DNA of 18,799 nucleotides from Alectoria sarmentosa (lineage: Eukaryota > Ascomycota > Lecanoromycetes > Lecanorales > Parmeliaceae), in assembly GCA_009733775.1 (NCBI GenBank), contig WOGZ01000501.1, positions 1 to 18,799 of the forward strand. The letters are read 5' to 3'. The notes under the pieces were generated by a model. It searched no databases and was not told where the DNA came from. It saw only the letters and a program-made list of their open reading frames with translations. Shown one piece after another: positions 8,484 through 18,104 of the stretch; the stretch's first letter is position 1, and every line of letters starts with the position of its first letter. A program made the position numbers and the translations under genes.

Positions 8484-11400
8484 TCAGATGTAGAACATCG
8501 ACGCCATCAAACTAGAGGCCCATTAGCTAAGATCAACAATAATGGAGGCGCACGAAGTGGACTTACTTCTTATGGACATTCCCAGTCCATGGCGCTTCGG
8601 ACCACTTAAATTCCTTGCCTGGAGGACCTCCGTTGACGTATTTTGAAAGATAGCATCGGCCGCGCTCGCAAAGGATATCCGCGTAGAAGGCAGGTGGGCA
8701 TATTGACACGGCTTTTGTGGCCCTTCCAAAACCGTAGCAGCTTTCACGAGTCAGGCGTGCCTCTCTGAGACAGGAAGGAAGAAAAGGCAGGATGAAAAGC
8801 TTACAGGTGATGGGTGACGGTCTGAAGTTCTTCAGCGCCAAGTTTTATCTCGTCAAGAATCACGACGTAGTGCGAAGGTTTTGCAGTGCCTTGGAGGGCA
8901 GTGTGTGCCTGGAGGAAAAAATCGACTATCGTGGAGTCAGCATTCCCTTCTGTTGCCACATTCAATCGGTTGACCAAGACTATTTCAGGGGCATAATACG
9001 AATTAAAGGCACACTCAGCTCCCACGCTATGTCTGCGACTCGTGATGTTGCACCAAACAGGAAGGAACGAAAATACTTACATCCTTTTTCCATGGTAACT
9101 CCGCGGTCCACCACCGTACCACTCAGGGGATTGCCTTTATTGTCGGCATTCCTAGCATCCGTAGGGTAGAATCGAGTATGGTGTCTCTTGCCGACAACAA
9201 CAATGGTGATTTGTGGCTGAACCCTCTGCCCGTAGACCTCCTTGCAAGCTTCCCGGATCTGCTTCAGCTCATCCTCAAGCACAGTCTTGTACTGACCTTC
9301 AGAAACACCATCACGGTAGATCAATATCCTGTTTGGTCCTTGGCGATTTTTTGAAATCCAGAGATTGAGGCGCTCTTGCATCATGAGGTTCAGTGTCGAT
9401 ACCATTTCCTTTTTGCTTTGTTGACATTGGATGCTACCAGGCCATTGACCGTAATGCTCGTCAATGCTTGCCACCACCGCCGCGATACTAGGTGTTCCCT
9501 CTATACTCTTGGGTGCCGGGTGAGACACATCAATACCGACGACCATGGTCCCCTTGGCGTTCAGAAAGCCTAGCTGGTTTGAAAGAAGTTGGTTGACTCC
9601 GCCACATTTCAGGTTGAACTTGAGCGCAACGTTGGCGTAATATTGTGCGCCTGAGCTGAGCTTGTCGGCAAGAACACAGACCGAGTGGATCCCAGTTTTG
9701 ACGTCCCCCCAAAATTTCACGCGGGCGTAGGTGACTGCACTGGACGTTGGCAAAATCACCAGAACGATCTTTATTTTGGCGCTGGACATAGTTTGGAAGA
9801 TCTTCTGGATAGAAGCATCGTTTGCGTCCTCTGGGCCGGGAAGAGGAGCTTCGAAGCCTCGAGGATGCGTAGGACCTTCGCTTCCGAGTCCATAATCCTT
9901 CAGAGCCCGCTTGAAAAAGTCGATGTGAGTGTTCTCAAGACGCGCCGAACCGAGTTTCAAGAATGACCAATTCGTGACTTTGACTGATTGTGCGAACTGT
10001 TTGCCTCTCATATTCCAAGACGCGTCAGTCGGCGTGATTTGAGACTTACTCCCATACATCACTGGGGGTGCTGGAAGGATTCTCCCTTTGATCACAATCA
10101 TCTTGGAGTCGACTCCAACGCCGAATGCCGCCAGGCTTGGGTTATTGCCCTGAAATCCAATGACCCTATGAGCGCCATTTGCGATTCTTCTGGCATTTTC
10201 GGCTGGACCTCTCGCGGCGACCAAAATCATCTGGGATGTCTGGGAATCGCTCAACTTGCCTCGAAACGCTTGACCGGGCATCACTTCGCACAGCTCCGGG
10301 GGAATCCAGACAGGCGTCTCTCTTGTGCCGCAGTTAAGCAGCCAGGCTTGGGGGGTTCTGAGAGTGATGTTGTACTTCTCCTTGAAGTACTCTTCAATCG
10401 TGAAGGTCTTGTTGCCAAATTCCTCGCTCTCAAACGACACCTGTTGTGCATTGAAAGGTTTGACCTGGTAATTCCTACGCTTTTTTACATTCCCTTTCTC
10501 ATCGGTCATGACCTTGCCTTTGTTGTCGAGTACATCGTCCAATTGCTGCGAGAAGCCTATGATGGTTTTGACTTTGATTGCCTCGGTACCATCTTTGTGC
10601 TTCATGTACTTTGTCTTGACACGAAGCAAATGGAGGAAGTATTCCACAGGTAGCCAGTGGTCATTTCCATGCTGTATTATGAGATCTAGCACATTAATTG
10701 CCGGGTAAAAAGGCGAAGTCTGAGCATTGACGTTGAGAAGGGGCCGTAGAGTGGATGTGCGTACACTCGAGTAGTAGCCACGGACAGCAATGAGACCGCC
10801 TCCGAGGGTGTCGTATGTATTGGGGTCGGCAGGGTAGTGAAAGAACTTGTTCTTACCACTTTGAAAGACGCCTGTGTTGAAGTTTGGCGTACGAGCAACA
10901 ATGATGTTTAACGCTTGAATTGCGTCATCCTTTGCTGTAAAGTCGCTGGGATCGGTAGGGGTTGAAGCTAAGTATCGAAGAAGTTCTGTCGTGGGAACTA
11001 ATCCTCCGTATGATAATTTGAAGGTGTAAATGATTGGATTTGATGCAGGCTCCCGATCTTCTACCTCGCGATAAACGATGATGTACTCCTTCGTCCCGTC
11101 TTCATCAAGAGGAAGCGCCTCGGACGTTATGATGATTGAGCCATAGTCTGTGGCCACCCCGTGACCTATGCCTCGAAAATCCACATGCTGGAATAGGAGT
11201 GCAAGAGCTTGCCGTCGTTTTCTAGAACGTTCTAGTGGTAGTGCGGGTGTTTTCCTATTTTTCTTGGGCTCTTTGTACTTCACCGTCAGAGTAAGGGTAT
11301 ACTTGAAAAGCTTTTTCCCAGCATTGATCGACATCTTGAAGTAATTGGTTCGTAGATGGACCACGGTGCCCTTGGCTCCGTGACCCAGTCGGAGGGGCAA

Positions 11401-11857
11401 CTGGAAGTCTGCCAGCGAGAGCGTACTCAAAGATAGACCTCTGTTCTCTTGCACAATTTGATTTTCCTTGGCGTCTACCTCCGCGTCCGGCGTGTTACTC
11501 TCTCCCGGAGGACTAGAGGGTGACGAGTGTTAGTAAGGAGGGTATCTAATCGGAACGCAGGACCAACCTGAAGATTTTGGGGCCTGGAGTGTGCTCATCG
11601 TCGCCTAGCTTCCTAGACGACCCTCCTCCGCGTCCGTCACCACGCCCTCCGCGTCCGTCACCGCGCCCTCCGCGTCCGTCACCGCGCCCTCCGCGTCCGT
11701 CACCGCGCCCTCCGCGGCTGTCACCACGGCCGCCGCGACCAGAGTCTTGCGGAGGTGCACCATCGCCACGGCCTCTTCCTTGGGGAGCCAACCCCCCGTC
11801 ACCACGACCACGCGATGGGTTCCCGCGCCCTCCGCCTCGGGGACCGCGCCCGGACAT
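8484..11857 (-). CDS. AGO: Argonaute (QDE-2-like, fungal), five exons, 1014 aa
   Basis: Small-RNA-guided silencing effector. Exons in coding order: 11857-11568, 11512-9081, 8925-8805, 8740-8567, 8511-8484; introns of 55, 155, 64 and 55 nt keep the frame. The start is MSGRGPRGG at 11857, the only ATG upstream of the conserved part. Residues 1-90 form an Arg/Gly-rich tail with GRGGRGD repeats. N and linker domains follow (LRTNYFKM near 150), then PAZ (about 350-510), MID, and PIWI (about 680-1005). The catalytic residues appear intact: Asp758 in GIDVSHP, Glu799 in KKEMV, Asp831 in YRDGVSEG and Asp969 in PPAFYAD. This makes a DEDD tetrad, with Asp where animal slicers have His. The C-terminus ends MFYI, as Argonautes often do. 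Slicer activity is therefore plausible. Whether it is the quelling (QDE-2) or meiotic-silencing (SMS-2) paralogue cannot be told. Confidence 0.93.
8926..9080 (-). mobile_element. Putative introner-like element: intron 2 of the Argonaute gene (155 nt)
   Basis: Read on the minus strand, donor GTAAGT and acceptor CGATAG. It carries GAGTCGCAGACATAG (nt 40), GTCTTGGTCAACCGATTG (nt 101) and ATGCTGACTCCACGATAG (GCTGAC at nt 140). These are the same three anchors, in the same order and sense, as in phosphatase introns 3, 6 and 7. The other three Argonaute introns are only 55-64 nt. Confidence 0.5.
11628..11732 (-). repeat. 21-bp minisatellite inside the Argonaute RGG region
   Basis: Five copies of a 21-bp unit (plus-strand start CCGCGTCCGTCACC), the last one diverged. 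On the minus strand each encodes the heptad GRGGRGD. RGG repeats of this kind are common at Argonaute N-termini and are targets of arginine methylation in other organisms. The copy number probably varies between strains. Confidence 0.9.
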
Positions 11858-13015
11858 TTCGATGTTTTCTTGTTCTCGAGATGTAGTGCTTGTCGTGTCT
11901 ATGTTGAGCAAGGCGGGCTAGATGCCCCGATTGTCGCGATTTTGCTGCATAGATTTTGTAGAGGACGGATGTGGATCAGTTAATGTAGTAATGTTTCAAC
12001 GTTTTGCCAGAAGGGAAAATGATATTCAAAGAATGATGAGTTGTTATGGCAAATCAAGATTTGGTTGATTGGTCTTTACCGTTAGCTTAAGGAGATGTGG
12101 GAGGTGGAGAGAAAAGATGTTTGTGGAGGGAGGGAGGAGGGGTTTATGTAGTATTTCAATACTGCGCTAGCGTTTAATTTACGATGTGTTAGGGATGTTA
12201 TTACTACATGATTCAAAGGATTTCCTTGTCAATGGAAATGGTCCGGGAAGTGATGATTGCTACCCTGTGATTCGTGGGAAGAGGATTGCTTACTCTCTAA
12301 TGACTTGGAGAAAACCTCATTTTGACAACACAGAACGGCATCTACCTGTCAGATGCCTGTCTCATGCAACACGTCCAGTTGCCACCGATTCACTCTCCAA
12401 TGGCTCATGACTCGGGAGAACAATTCATTCCGAGAGAGAGAGATAGATACATATACAGAGTTCGGCACGGAAAGTCCTGCACAGCGTTATTATTATCAGT
12501 ATCAGCCGTAAGCCTAAAGTACTTTCGGAAGACTGCACTATAGTCAAAGACCCTAGAGTACAGGAGGAGAGGAGCTGTAATTTCCTGAGACCGGCCTGAT
12601 AACGCCAGGCACAGACCCGAAGCAGCTCTAAGCGCTTTGTCCAGGCTCCCAGGCAGCTCTCCGGGCGGGGCATAATCCGACGACTGGACCCTTTTTCTTG
12701 GCATGTGCAGGTCTTTAAGTCTCTAGTGTTCAGTGCCGACCTTTTGTACACTAAGGTAAGGTAGCACGGTAGCTACCTTCTCCCTCCCTACCTTTTACTC
12801 ATGTACCTAAGCTCACCAGGGGCTTGATATTGATACTCCCCACTTCGAATTCGGTTACTCCAATGTTCCATTTATTGATTTTCTTCCAATGTCGAATTGG
12901 TTTGGATCCTTTGTTTCCGAGGAATGATGAACTAACGCTGAGCTTGGAGTTGGTACCAACAACCCACCAGTAATCTGTATACACTTTTGGGTCCGTTGTA
13001 CCAACCTATGTTTTC
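11858..13015. other. Intergenic region upstream of Argonaute, no gene seen
   Basis: About 1.16 kb between the Argonaute start and the PSD1 stop. It should hold the Argonaute promoter and the PSD1 3' UTR. It contains a short GA run near 12431-12442 and a hairpin with an 8-bp stem (AAGGTAGC at 12758-12765, GCTACCTT at 12772-12779) amid TACCT/AGGTA-rich sequence. Short open frames exist but none resembles a protein. Confidence 0.5.
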
Positions 13016-14746
13016 TCATGTCTCCTCAACCCAGCCAATTGCCTCTCCATACTTTACTTGCTGCCCCTGTCGGACACCCCATTGCCAACCACCCTTTCTT
13101 GATCCCTCAGTCCATCCTTCGTCGAAGCTTCTACGGCGGCCTTTCGGTGCTTCGAAGACCAAAACAATAGAGCTGCCTAATTGGAAACCTCCCATTTCTT
13201 CTCCCTTTCGCAATGCATGACCCCCCAATATTTGGCTTGCCTCTCCGTAAGTAGCTTCGGCAAATCCCGAGTAAGGCATTCCACAATTTGATGCTTCTTC
13301 GGCGGCTCTATCGGCAGCCGTGTCAGTGGTCAGGCTGTTTGTGCGTAGTTCACGGTCAAAGTTGATCTTGATCGATCCAACGTTCGTTGCTCCAACGGGC
13401 GTAAAGCTAAAGAACCCCCATCGCCAACGACCCAACAACACTACCCTTTCATTCAAAGTGAACAGTCCGGGCAACGTTCTCTGTAGATATGGCGAGACAC
13501 TATAGAGCTCTCCTGCAAAATGGCGACGCTTCTCGGCAACCCATGACGCGGGAGAATGAAAGCGATGATAGTCTCCAGGTGCTAGATACACAACAATGTA
13601 GTATAGAGCTGTTGGCGTTCTCGAGGTTGAAGAGAACAAGGACCGGCTACTACCGTCGCCCAAAGCAAGGTCAGCGCGAACCTCACTCTCTGACGAAGAA
13701 CGCGGTGTCGTTGACATATCGATGGCCCTGGAACCTTCTTGAACCTTGGGTCCCGAGAAGAGGTTTGGTAGCGTATACGAAATGCCGTTCACCAGGGCAA
13801 ATTCTTCGTCAGCCCTGACGATGTCCTCATCTCCAGCCTTGATTGAAGATTCCTTTGGCTTTGGAGTCTCCTCTTGTGCTTTTGATTTCTCTGACGATTC
13901 TGTGCCCAGAAGGGCATCAAGGCTATACGTCATGCCCTTGACCTGCTCTACTTCACCGTTCTCAATCATACCGTATTGGAGGACTCTGCCGTCAGCAGGA
14001 GACAGAAGGGCAGACGTATTGTTATCAATCAAGCGTACACCAGGTTTCAAGGTGCGGTAGAAAAAGGATGCGAGGTTTTTATACTGGTGGAGATCAGACT
14101 CGGCAGCCTCAGACAAACTGAACAATCAATCAGCGCAAGTGTCTGCATTGATACATTCGGCGCTCACTTGACCCCAAAGATCCAAGAGTACAAATTGAAA
14201 CCGGGTACCCGTAAATAGTAGGGTATTTCTTGCTCATTAAAGCGCCCCCACAGTCTCGAGACCGCCTTCAACGGCAGAGTTGACATAACCTGTACCTGCC
14301 TAAGAATTTCAGCTTGACAACTCTCTCGTTGGGCTTTTTTCCTCCTACCAAGGACCACTTGGCCGTATACGTTTTCTCTTCCTGGGCCTCCCCTTAACAT
14401 CTTCAGTCGACTCCAACGCATCTTGCTCTTCCTGATGTCTTTTCTTTTCCCGCTCCCGCACTCTGTAGAACTGTAGAGCTCCCAGAAAGCCTATACCAAG
14501 TCCAATCGGAACCCTGTATCTCCATTGGACCTTGGTGTCTCGAAGGGCAGTACGTAATCTTGTCCTGAAAGGGCCCTTGTTCTGATGCTGCTCCTGCCTC
14601 GCTCTTGCGGAGGTCGAGAATCGCGGAGAGGGTCGCGGAGAGGGTCGCGTCTGCTGGCAGAAAAGCCCCGTCCGTTCTGAAGACTTAAGAGCGTTCTTGG
14701 GAAGCAAACCATTTATCTTGCCCAACGGATTTCCTCCAAAGGACAT
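13016..14746 (-). CDS. PSD1: Phosphatidylserine decarboxylase proenzyme, mitochondrial (Psd1 type), three exons, 543 aa
   Basis: Converts phosphatidylserine to phosphatidylethanolamine at the mitochondrial inner membrane. Exons in coding order: 14746-14349, 14299-14168, 14117-13016; the introns are 49 and 50 nt. The Arg/Ser-rich N-terminus (RPSPRPSPRFSTSARAR) looks like a mitochondrial targeting sequence. It is followed by one membrane span near residues 78-96 (VPIGLGIGFLGALQFYRV). The catalytic domain begins with MSTLPLKAVSRLWG, YYLRVPGF and FFYRTLKPG. The self-processing residues are visible: Asp219 in SPADGR, His361 in PGDYHRFHSP, and the cleavage motif LGSS at 490-493, where Gly491-Ser492 is the expected break generating the pyruvoyl group. 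The usual motif is LGST, so Thr is replaced by Ser after the catalytic Ser. A Ser/Glu-rich insertion (about 245-340) separates the Asp and His motifs. The gene ends next to the AT-rich block. Confidence 0.95.
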
Positions 14747-14859
14747 CCTTTACCTACCTACCCAAAGATGTGCATGAATAAATCGAACCCTAACCCCGCT
14801 CCTTGCCTCAGTTCTCAGACGTGTGTCACCATCCGATAATCGCCGAGAGGCAACAAATT
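14747..14859 (-). promoter_or_regulatory. Short PSD1 upstream region of normal base composition
   Basis: Only about 110 bp of GC-normal DNA separates the PSD1 ATG from the AT-rich isochore. It contains AACCCTAACCCC at 14786-14797, a telomere-repeat-like box of the kind bound by Tbf1/TRF-type factors in some fungal promoters. The role is inferred. Confidence 0.3.
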
Positions 14860-17036
14860 TCTAACTAGAAAAAAAGTACTTCCGGCATATATCGAGAAAC
14901 TTAATCAATGATAGATCAATTTATATTATTTCAAACTTTCCAATATGTTGTATAAAATTGAATACAATTTGCACTATTTAGAATTATAATCAAATATTTC
15001 AATGTACATATATAATATAAAAAAGTGAGATAAAATATTTGCTATCATCGACTCGACGTTCATTAAATAATTACTTCGTTATATTCTTTCGAGTAATATT
15101 CGAGAATTATTTAAAAAAAGACTATAACACATTTAAATTTAAAATATAATAATACGTTTATTTATATACAAATTTTTTCGAAATATATTTACAATAAGTG
15201 AGTTTTTTATTTTTACACGTAATATACTTAAATTAAAAAGTCGCTATCTCGAAGCGAGATTATTGTTAATTTAAAACTTTTAAGTCGATTAATTAAGAAA
15301 ATATATAAAAATAATATAGCGATAATTTTTTTATAATTTTAAATTTAAATAATTTAAGAATATTAAAATAGTTTTATTAATAAATATATAAAAATTAAAA
15401 ATTAAAATTAAAATTATTTATTTATTAAAATTGTATATAGTAAAAAAATTAATTAAAATAAAAAAATTAGAAAATTAGAAAATTGAAAATATATAAAAAT
15501 CGAAATTTAAAATATAATCGTATAATATAATACAATTAATGTTATATATATTATCTACTAAAAAACTTTTTAAATATTATAAAATAAAAAGTTTAATTTA
15601 TTAAAAAAGATAGAAATTTATAGAAATTTAATATATAATTATATAAATCTTCGAAAAAAACTTAAAACGAAATTATAATTCATTACTCAGTTTTTTATTT
15701 TTTTAATATATAATAATTTTTTCTTTTGAAATACGTATATATTAATTAATATAAATTATCAATTTAAAATTAAACGATTTTATTATAATCTTTTTTAATT
15801 TATATAAAAGATAAATATTTGTATAATTCGATACGATTTTGTTAATTTTTTTATTCATTTTTATAAAGTTATATATAATTTAATACATTTTATATATATA
15901 TTATTTTCATTTTTGTTTTCATTATTATAATTGTTTATAGTTTTTTATATAATTTTATATAATTTTATAATCATTAATATCGAAAAAATAAAAAAAATAA
16001 AAAAATATTAATAAATTTATATAATTTCTCAATATAGATAATTATAAAGATAATTTTAAAATCTTTCGTTTATAAAAAACGAAAAAAATTATATTAATAT
16101 TAATTATTTTATAATAACGCGTATAATTGTTTATAAATTTAAAACTTAAAACTTAAAACTTCGTTTAAAGAAAAAAATAAAATAAAAATTAATTAATATT
16201 ATTTTATATAAAATTTTAAATATTTTTAATTTATATTAAATATATAATATGCGTAACTTTTCAAATAATTAAATTGTAATTATATATAAATAAAATTTAT
16301 AAAAATATAAAAGTTTATATTAATTTTCAAAATTATTATAAAAAGATTTATTTTAAAGCGAAATTATTATTTATAAATTATATTATTATAATATTTAAAT
16401 AATTATATAAATTATTTAATATAAAATTTCTTTAAAATCAAATTTATTAATATATATAATTTTTAATATATATATAATAAATAATCAACGACGTAATATA
16501 TTAAATTTAATTTTAATTTTAATTAATTTAATTTAATATAATTAAAAACATGTTACAATTTTTTTTTTAAATTTAATATTAATTGTATTTTAAAACACAT
16601 TATTTAAAATTTAAAATTTAATTTTTTTCTTTTTTTTAATTTACAGTCTCATTAATTAAGATTTTAAAATTATATTTATTAAATTTTAATTATAATTTTA
16701 TAACTTAATTTAATTTAATTTATTATTATTTATATAAACAATTTTTATAAAATATTTTTTATAATTATATTTCGTTTATATTAAAATATAAACGATTAAT
16801 AATATCTCGATTTTTTTTATAAATTGAATTAAATTAATATTTGATTTTAATTTAGAAAATATAAAGTTTTATTATTATTAATTTAAATAATAATAATTAT
16901 ATTATTATATTAAAAATATTTAAATTGAAAAAATGATAAACGAAATAAAAAATTATAAAAAATTATATATTTTTAAAATAAAATATATGAAATTATATAA
17001 AGTTATTCAAAATTATATAAATAAAAATTTGATAAC
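14860..17036. other. AT-rich isochore, RIP-like, no genes
   Basis: About 2.2 kb of almost pure A/T with no credible reading frame. Composition changes abruptly at about 14860-14880. The remaining C and G are concentrated in CpG. In 15481-15840 I counted 20 plus-strand C: 8 in CpG, 8 in CpT, 4 in CpA and none in CpC. This is what heavy RIP of ancient repeats leaves. I cannot recognise the original elements. Confidence 0.85.
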
Positions 17037-17041
17037 GTTAA
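17037..17041. repeat. Left target-site duplication (GTTAA)
   Basis: GTTAA directly precedes the left LTR; GTCAA at 18100-18104 directly follows the right LTR. They differ by one C/T transition, which RIP could explain. Confidence 0.55.
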
Positions 17042-17183
17042 TGTCAAAGAATAAGACCTGAATCATATATTCATAGTGTGTGTGTAATGTATATTAAAGA
17101 ATTTATATGTCTACAAGGCAGATATGTGCGATGCCAAGCCACGCTAATGAAAGCCTTGACAGTAAACCTAACGTACCGTGACA
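17042..17183. repeat. Left LTR-like direct repeat (142 bp)
   Basis: Aligns without gaps to 17958-18099 with 12 differences, all transitions. It carries most of the C-to-T/G-to-A changes, for example AAACCTAACG where the right copy has GGCCTGGCG in the corresponding stretch. Confidence 0.85.
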
Positions 17184-17481
17184 ACATGCCCACAAAAAAA
17201 CGAAAAAATGCCATGTCCTCATGACTGATTCCCTGAACAAATACATTAAACATGCATCGTCCATGTGTGCATACACTTATCCTTAACCTATAACCTTTAT
17301 ATCCTCCGCGAGACGAATGTACCCTGGTAGAGAGGCTGATCATGAAGTATGCTGAAAAATAGGCGGGAAGGCGAGATCTAAAGCGCTACTGAAATAAAAA
17401 AGCTTTCTATAAATTTGCATAACGGCCGGGTGTGAGATTGTAAAGAGTAAACTCGTTTTGACAGGGTCATTGATGTTAACA

Positions 17482-17601
17482 ATGGCCTTCTCCGTGACGT
17501 TCTCTGTGATGTTCTCCATAAAATTCTTCGTGATGTTCTCCGCAGAATTCTCCGTGATGTTCTCCGCAGAATTCTCCGCAATGGCCTGCTACAATGATTG
17601 A
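17482..17601. repeat. 12-bp minisatellite in the LTR-element interior (8 units, 17488-17583)
   Basis: Eight head-to-tail 12-bp units based on TTCTCCGTGATG, alternating in part with TTCTCCGCAGAA. AATGGCC flanks both ends. The plus strand is open from ATG 17482 to TGA 17601 (39 aa, Phe-Ser-x-x repeats) and the minus strand is open too. Both follow from the 12-bp period, and I do not call either a gene. Confidence 0.85.
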
Positions 17602-17957
17602 TCCTTTTATTCTTCCACCGATGACTGTGCGAGCTTTAACATCATGATTGATTATTTTTGCTGTGATGGCAATAAATCAAAGCGTTATTCGAATATTTGA
17701 TCGAGCACGTGTTGAATGAGGATGACAAGAGAGTTGATTTGCTCTATTGAGAAACCGAAAAGCGAGAATTGATGACCGAATATCATGATGTAAATGTCAA
17801 ATGACCTATTGAAAAAATTGACGATGTATGATGCGTAGGCTGTGACCTAACTGCGTAACGGAAACGCGGGAGACTGACTGTCGATATGTGATAATCACGG
17901 GTTAGACGATGACATAAACGACTCGAAAGAGGACCTGGGTTAGATGTGACTACCAAT

Positions 17958-18099
17958 TATCAAGAAATAAGACCTGAATCATATATTCATAGTGTGTGTG
18001 TAATGTATATTAAAGAATCTATGTGTCTGCAAGGCAGATATGTGCGATGCCAAGCCACGCTAGTGAAAGCCTTGGCAGTAGGCCTGGCGTACCGTGACA
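17958..18099. repeat. Right LTR-like direct repeat (142 bp)
   Basis: Second copy of the direct repeat. Its first dinucleotide is TA instead of TG, consistent with one G-to-A change at the terminus. It ends CCGTGACA and is followed by GTCAA. Confidence 0.85.
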
Positions 18100-18104
18100 G
18101 TCAA

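Larger units (their letters stand above)
17042..18099. mobile_element. Short non-autonomous LTR element (TRIM-like), 1058 bp
   Basis: Two 142-bp direct repeats (17042-17183 and 17958-18099) flank a 774-bp interior. The left repeat starts TGTCA and ends TGACA, the TG...CA inverted ends expected of an LTR. The flanking pentamers GTTAA and GTCAA act as a 5-bp target duplication. The interior has no gag, protease, reverse transcriptase or integrase frame. I did not find a clear primer-binding site after the left LTR or a purine tract before the right one, which leaves some doubt. GC content is far closer to normal than that of the surrounding isochore. Confidence 0.6.

Noticed and set aside
9988..10653. 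221-aa plus-strand frame inside Argonaute
   Set aside because: It is antisense to the conserved PAZ-MID coding region and has no protein-like features.
11858..11911. Upstream extension of the Argonaute start
   Set aside because: The frame is open but has no ATG; only a TTG could start it.
11577..11921. Plus-strand Pro/Arg repeat frame opposite the Argonaute N-terminus
   Set aside because: It is the antisense image of the 21-bp RGG minisatellite.
12186..12751. Several 70-108 aa frames upstream of Argonaute
   Set aside because: They overlap on both strands, contain simple-repeat sequence, and lack any coding signature or splice continuation.
12758..12779. Hairpin AAGGTAGC...GCTACCTT as a terminator or RNA gene
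   Set aside because: The stem is only 8 bp and lies in TACCT/AGGTA-rich sequence where such pairings arise easily. No other support.
14781..14795. Possible tRNA B box (reverse complement GGGTTCGATT)
   Set aside because: The rest of the B box does not match, and no A box or cloverleaf fits around it.
17071..17343. 90-aa minus-strand frame starting inside the LTR element
   Set aside because: It covers LTR sequence and interior, with no transposon-protein motif.
17482..17601. 39-aa Phe-Ser repeat peptide gene
   Set aside because: It is explained by the 12-bp tandem array, which leaves several frames open. No flanking gene signals.
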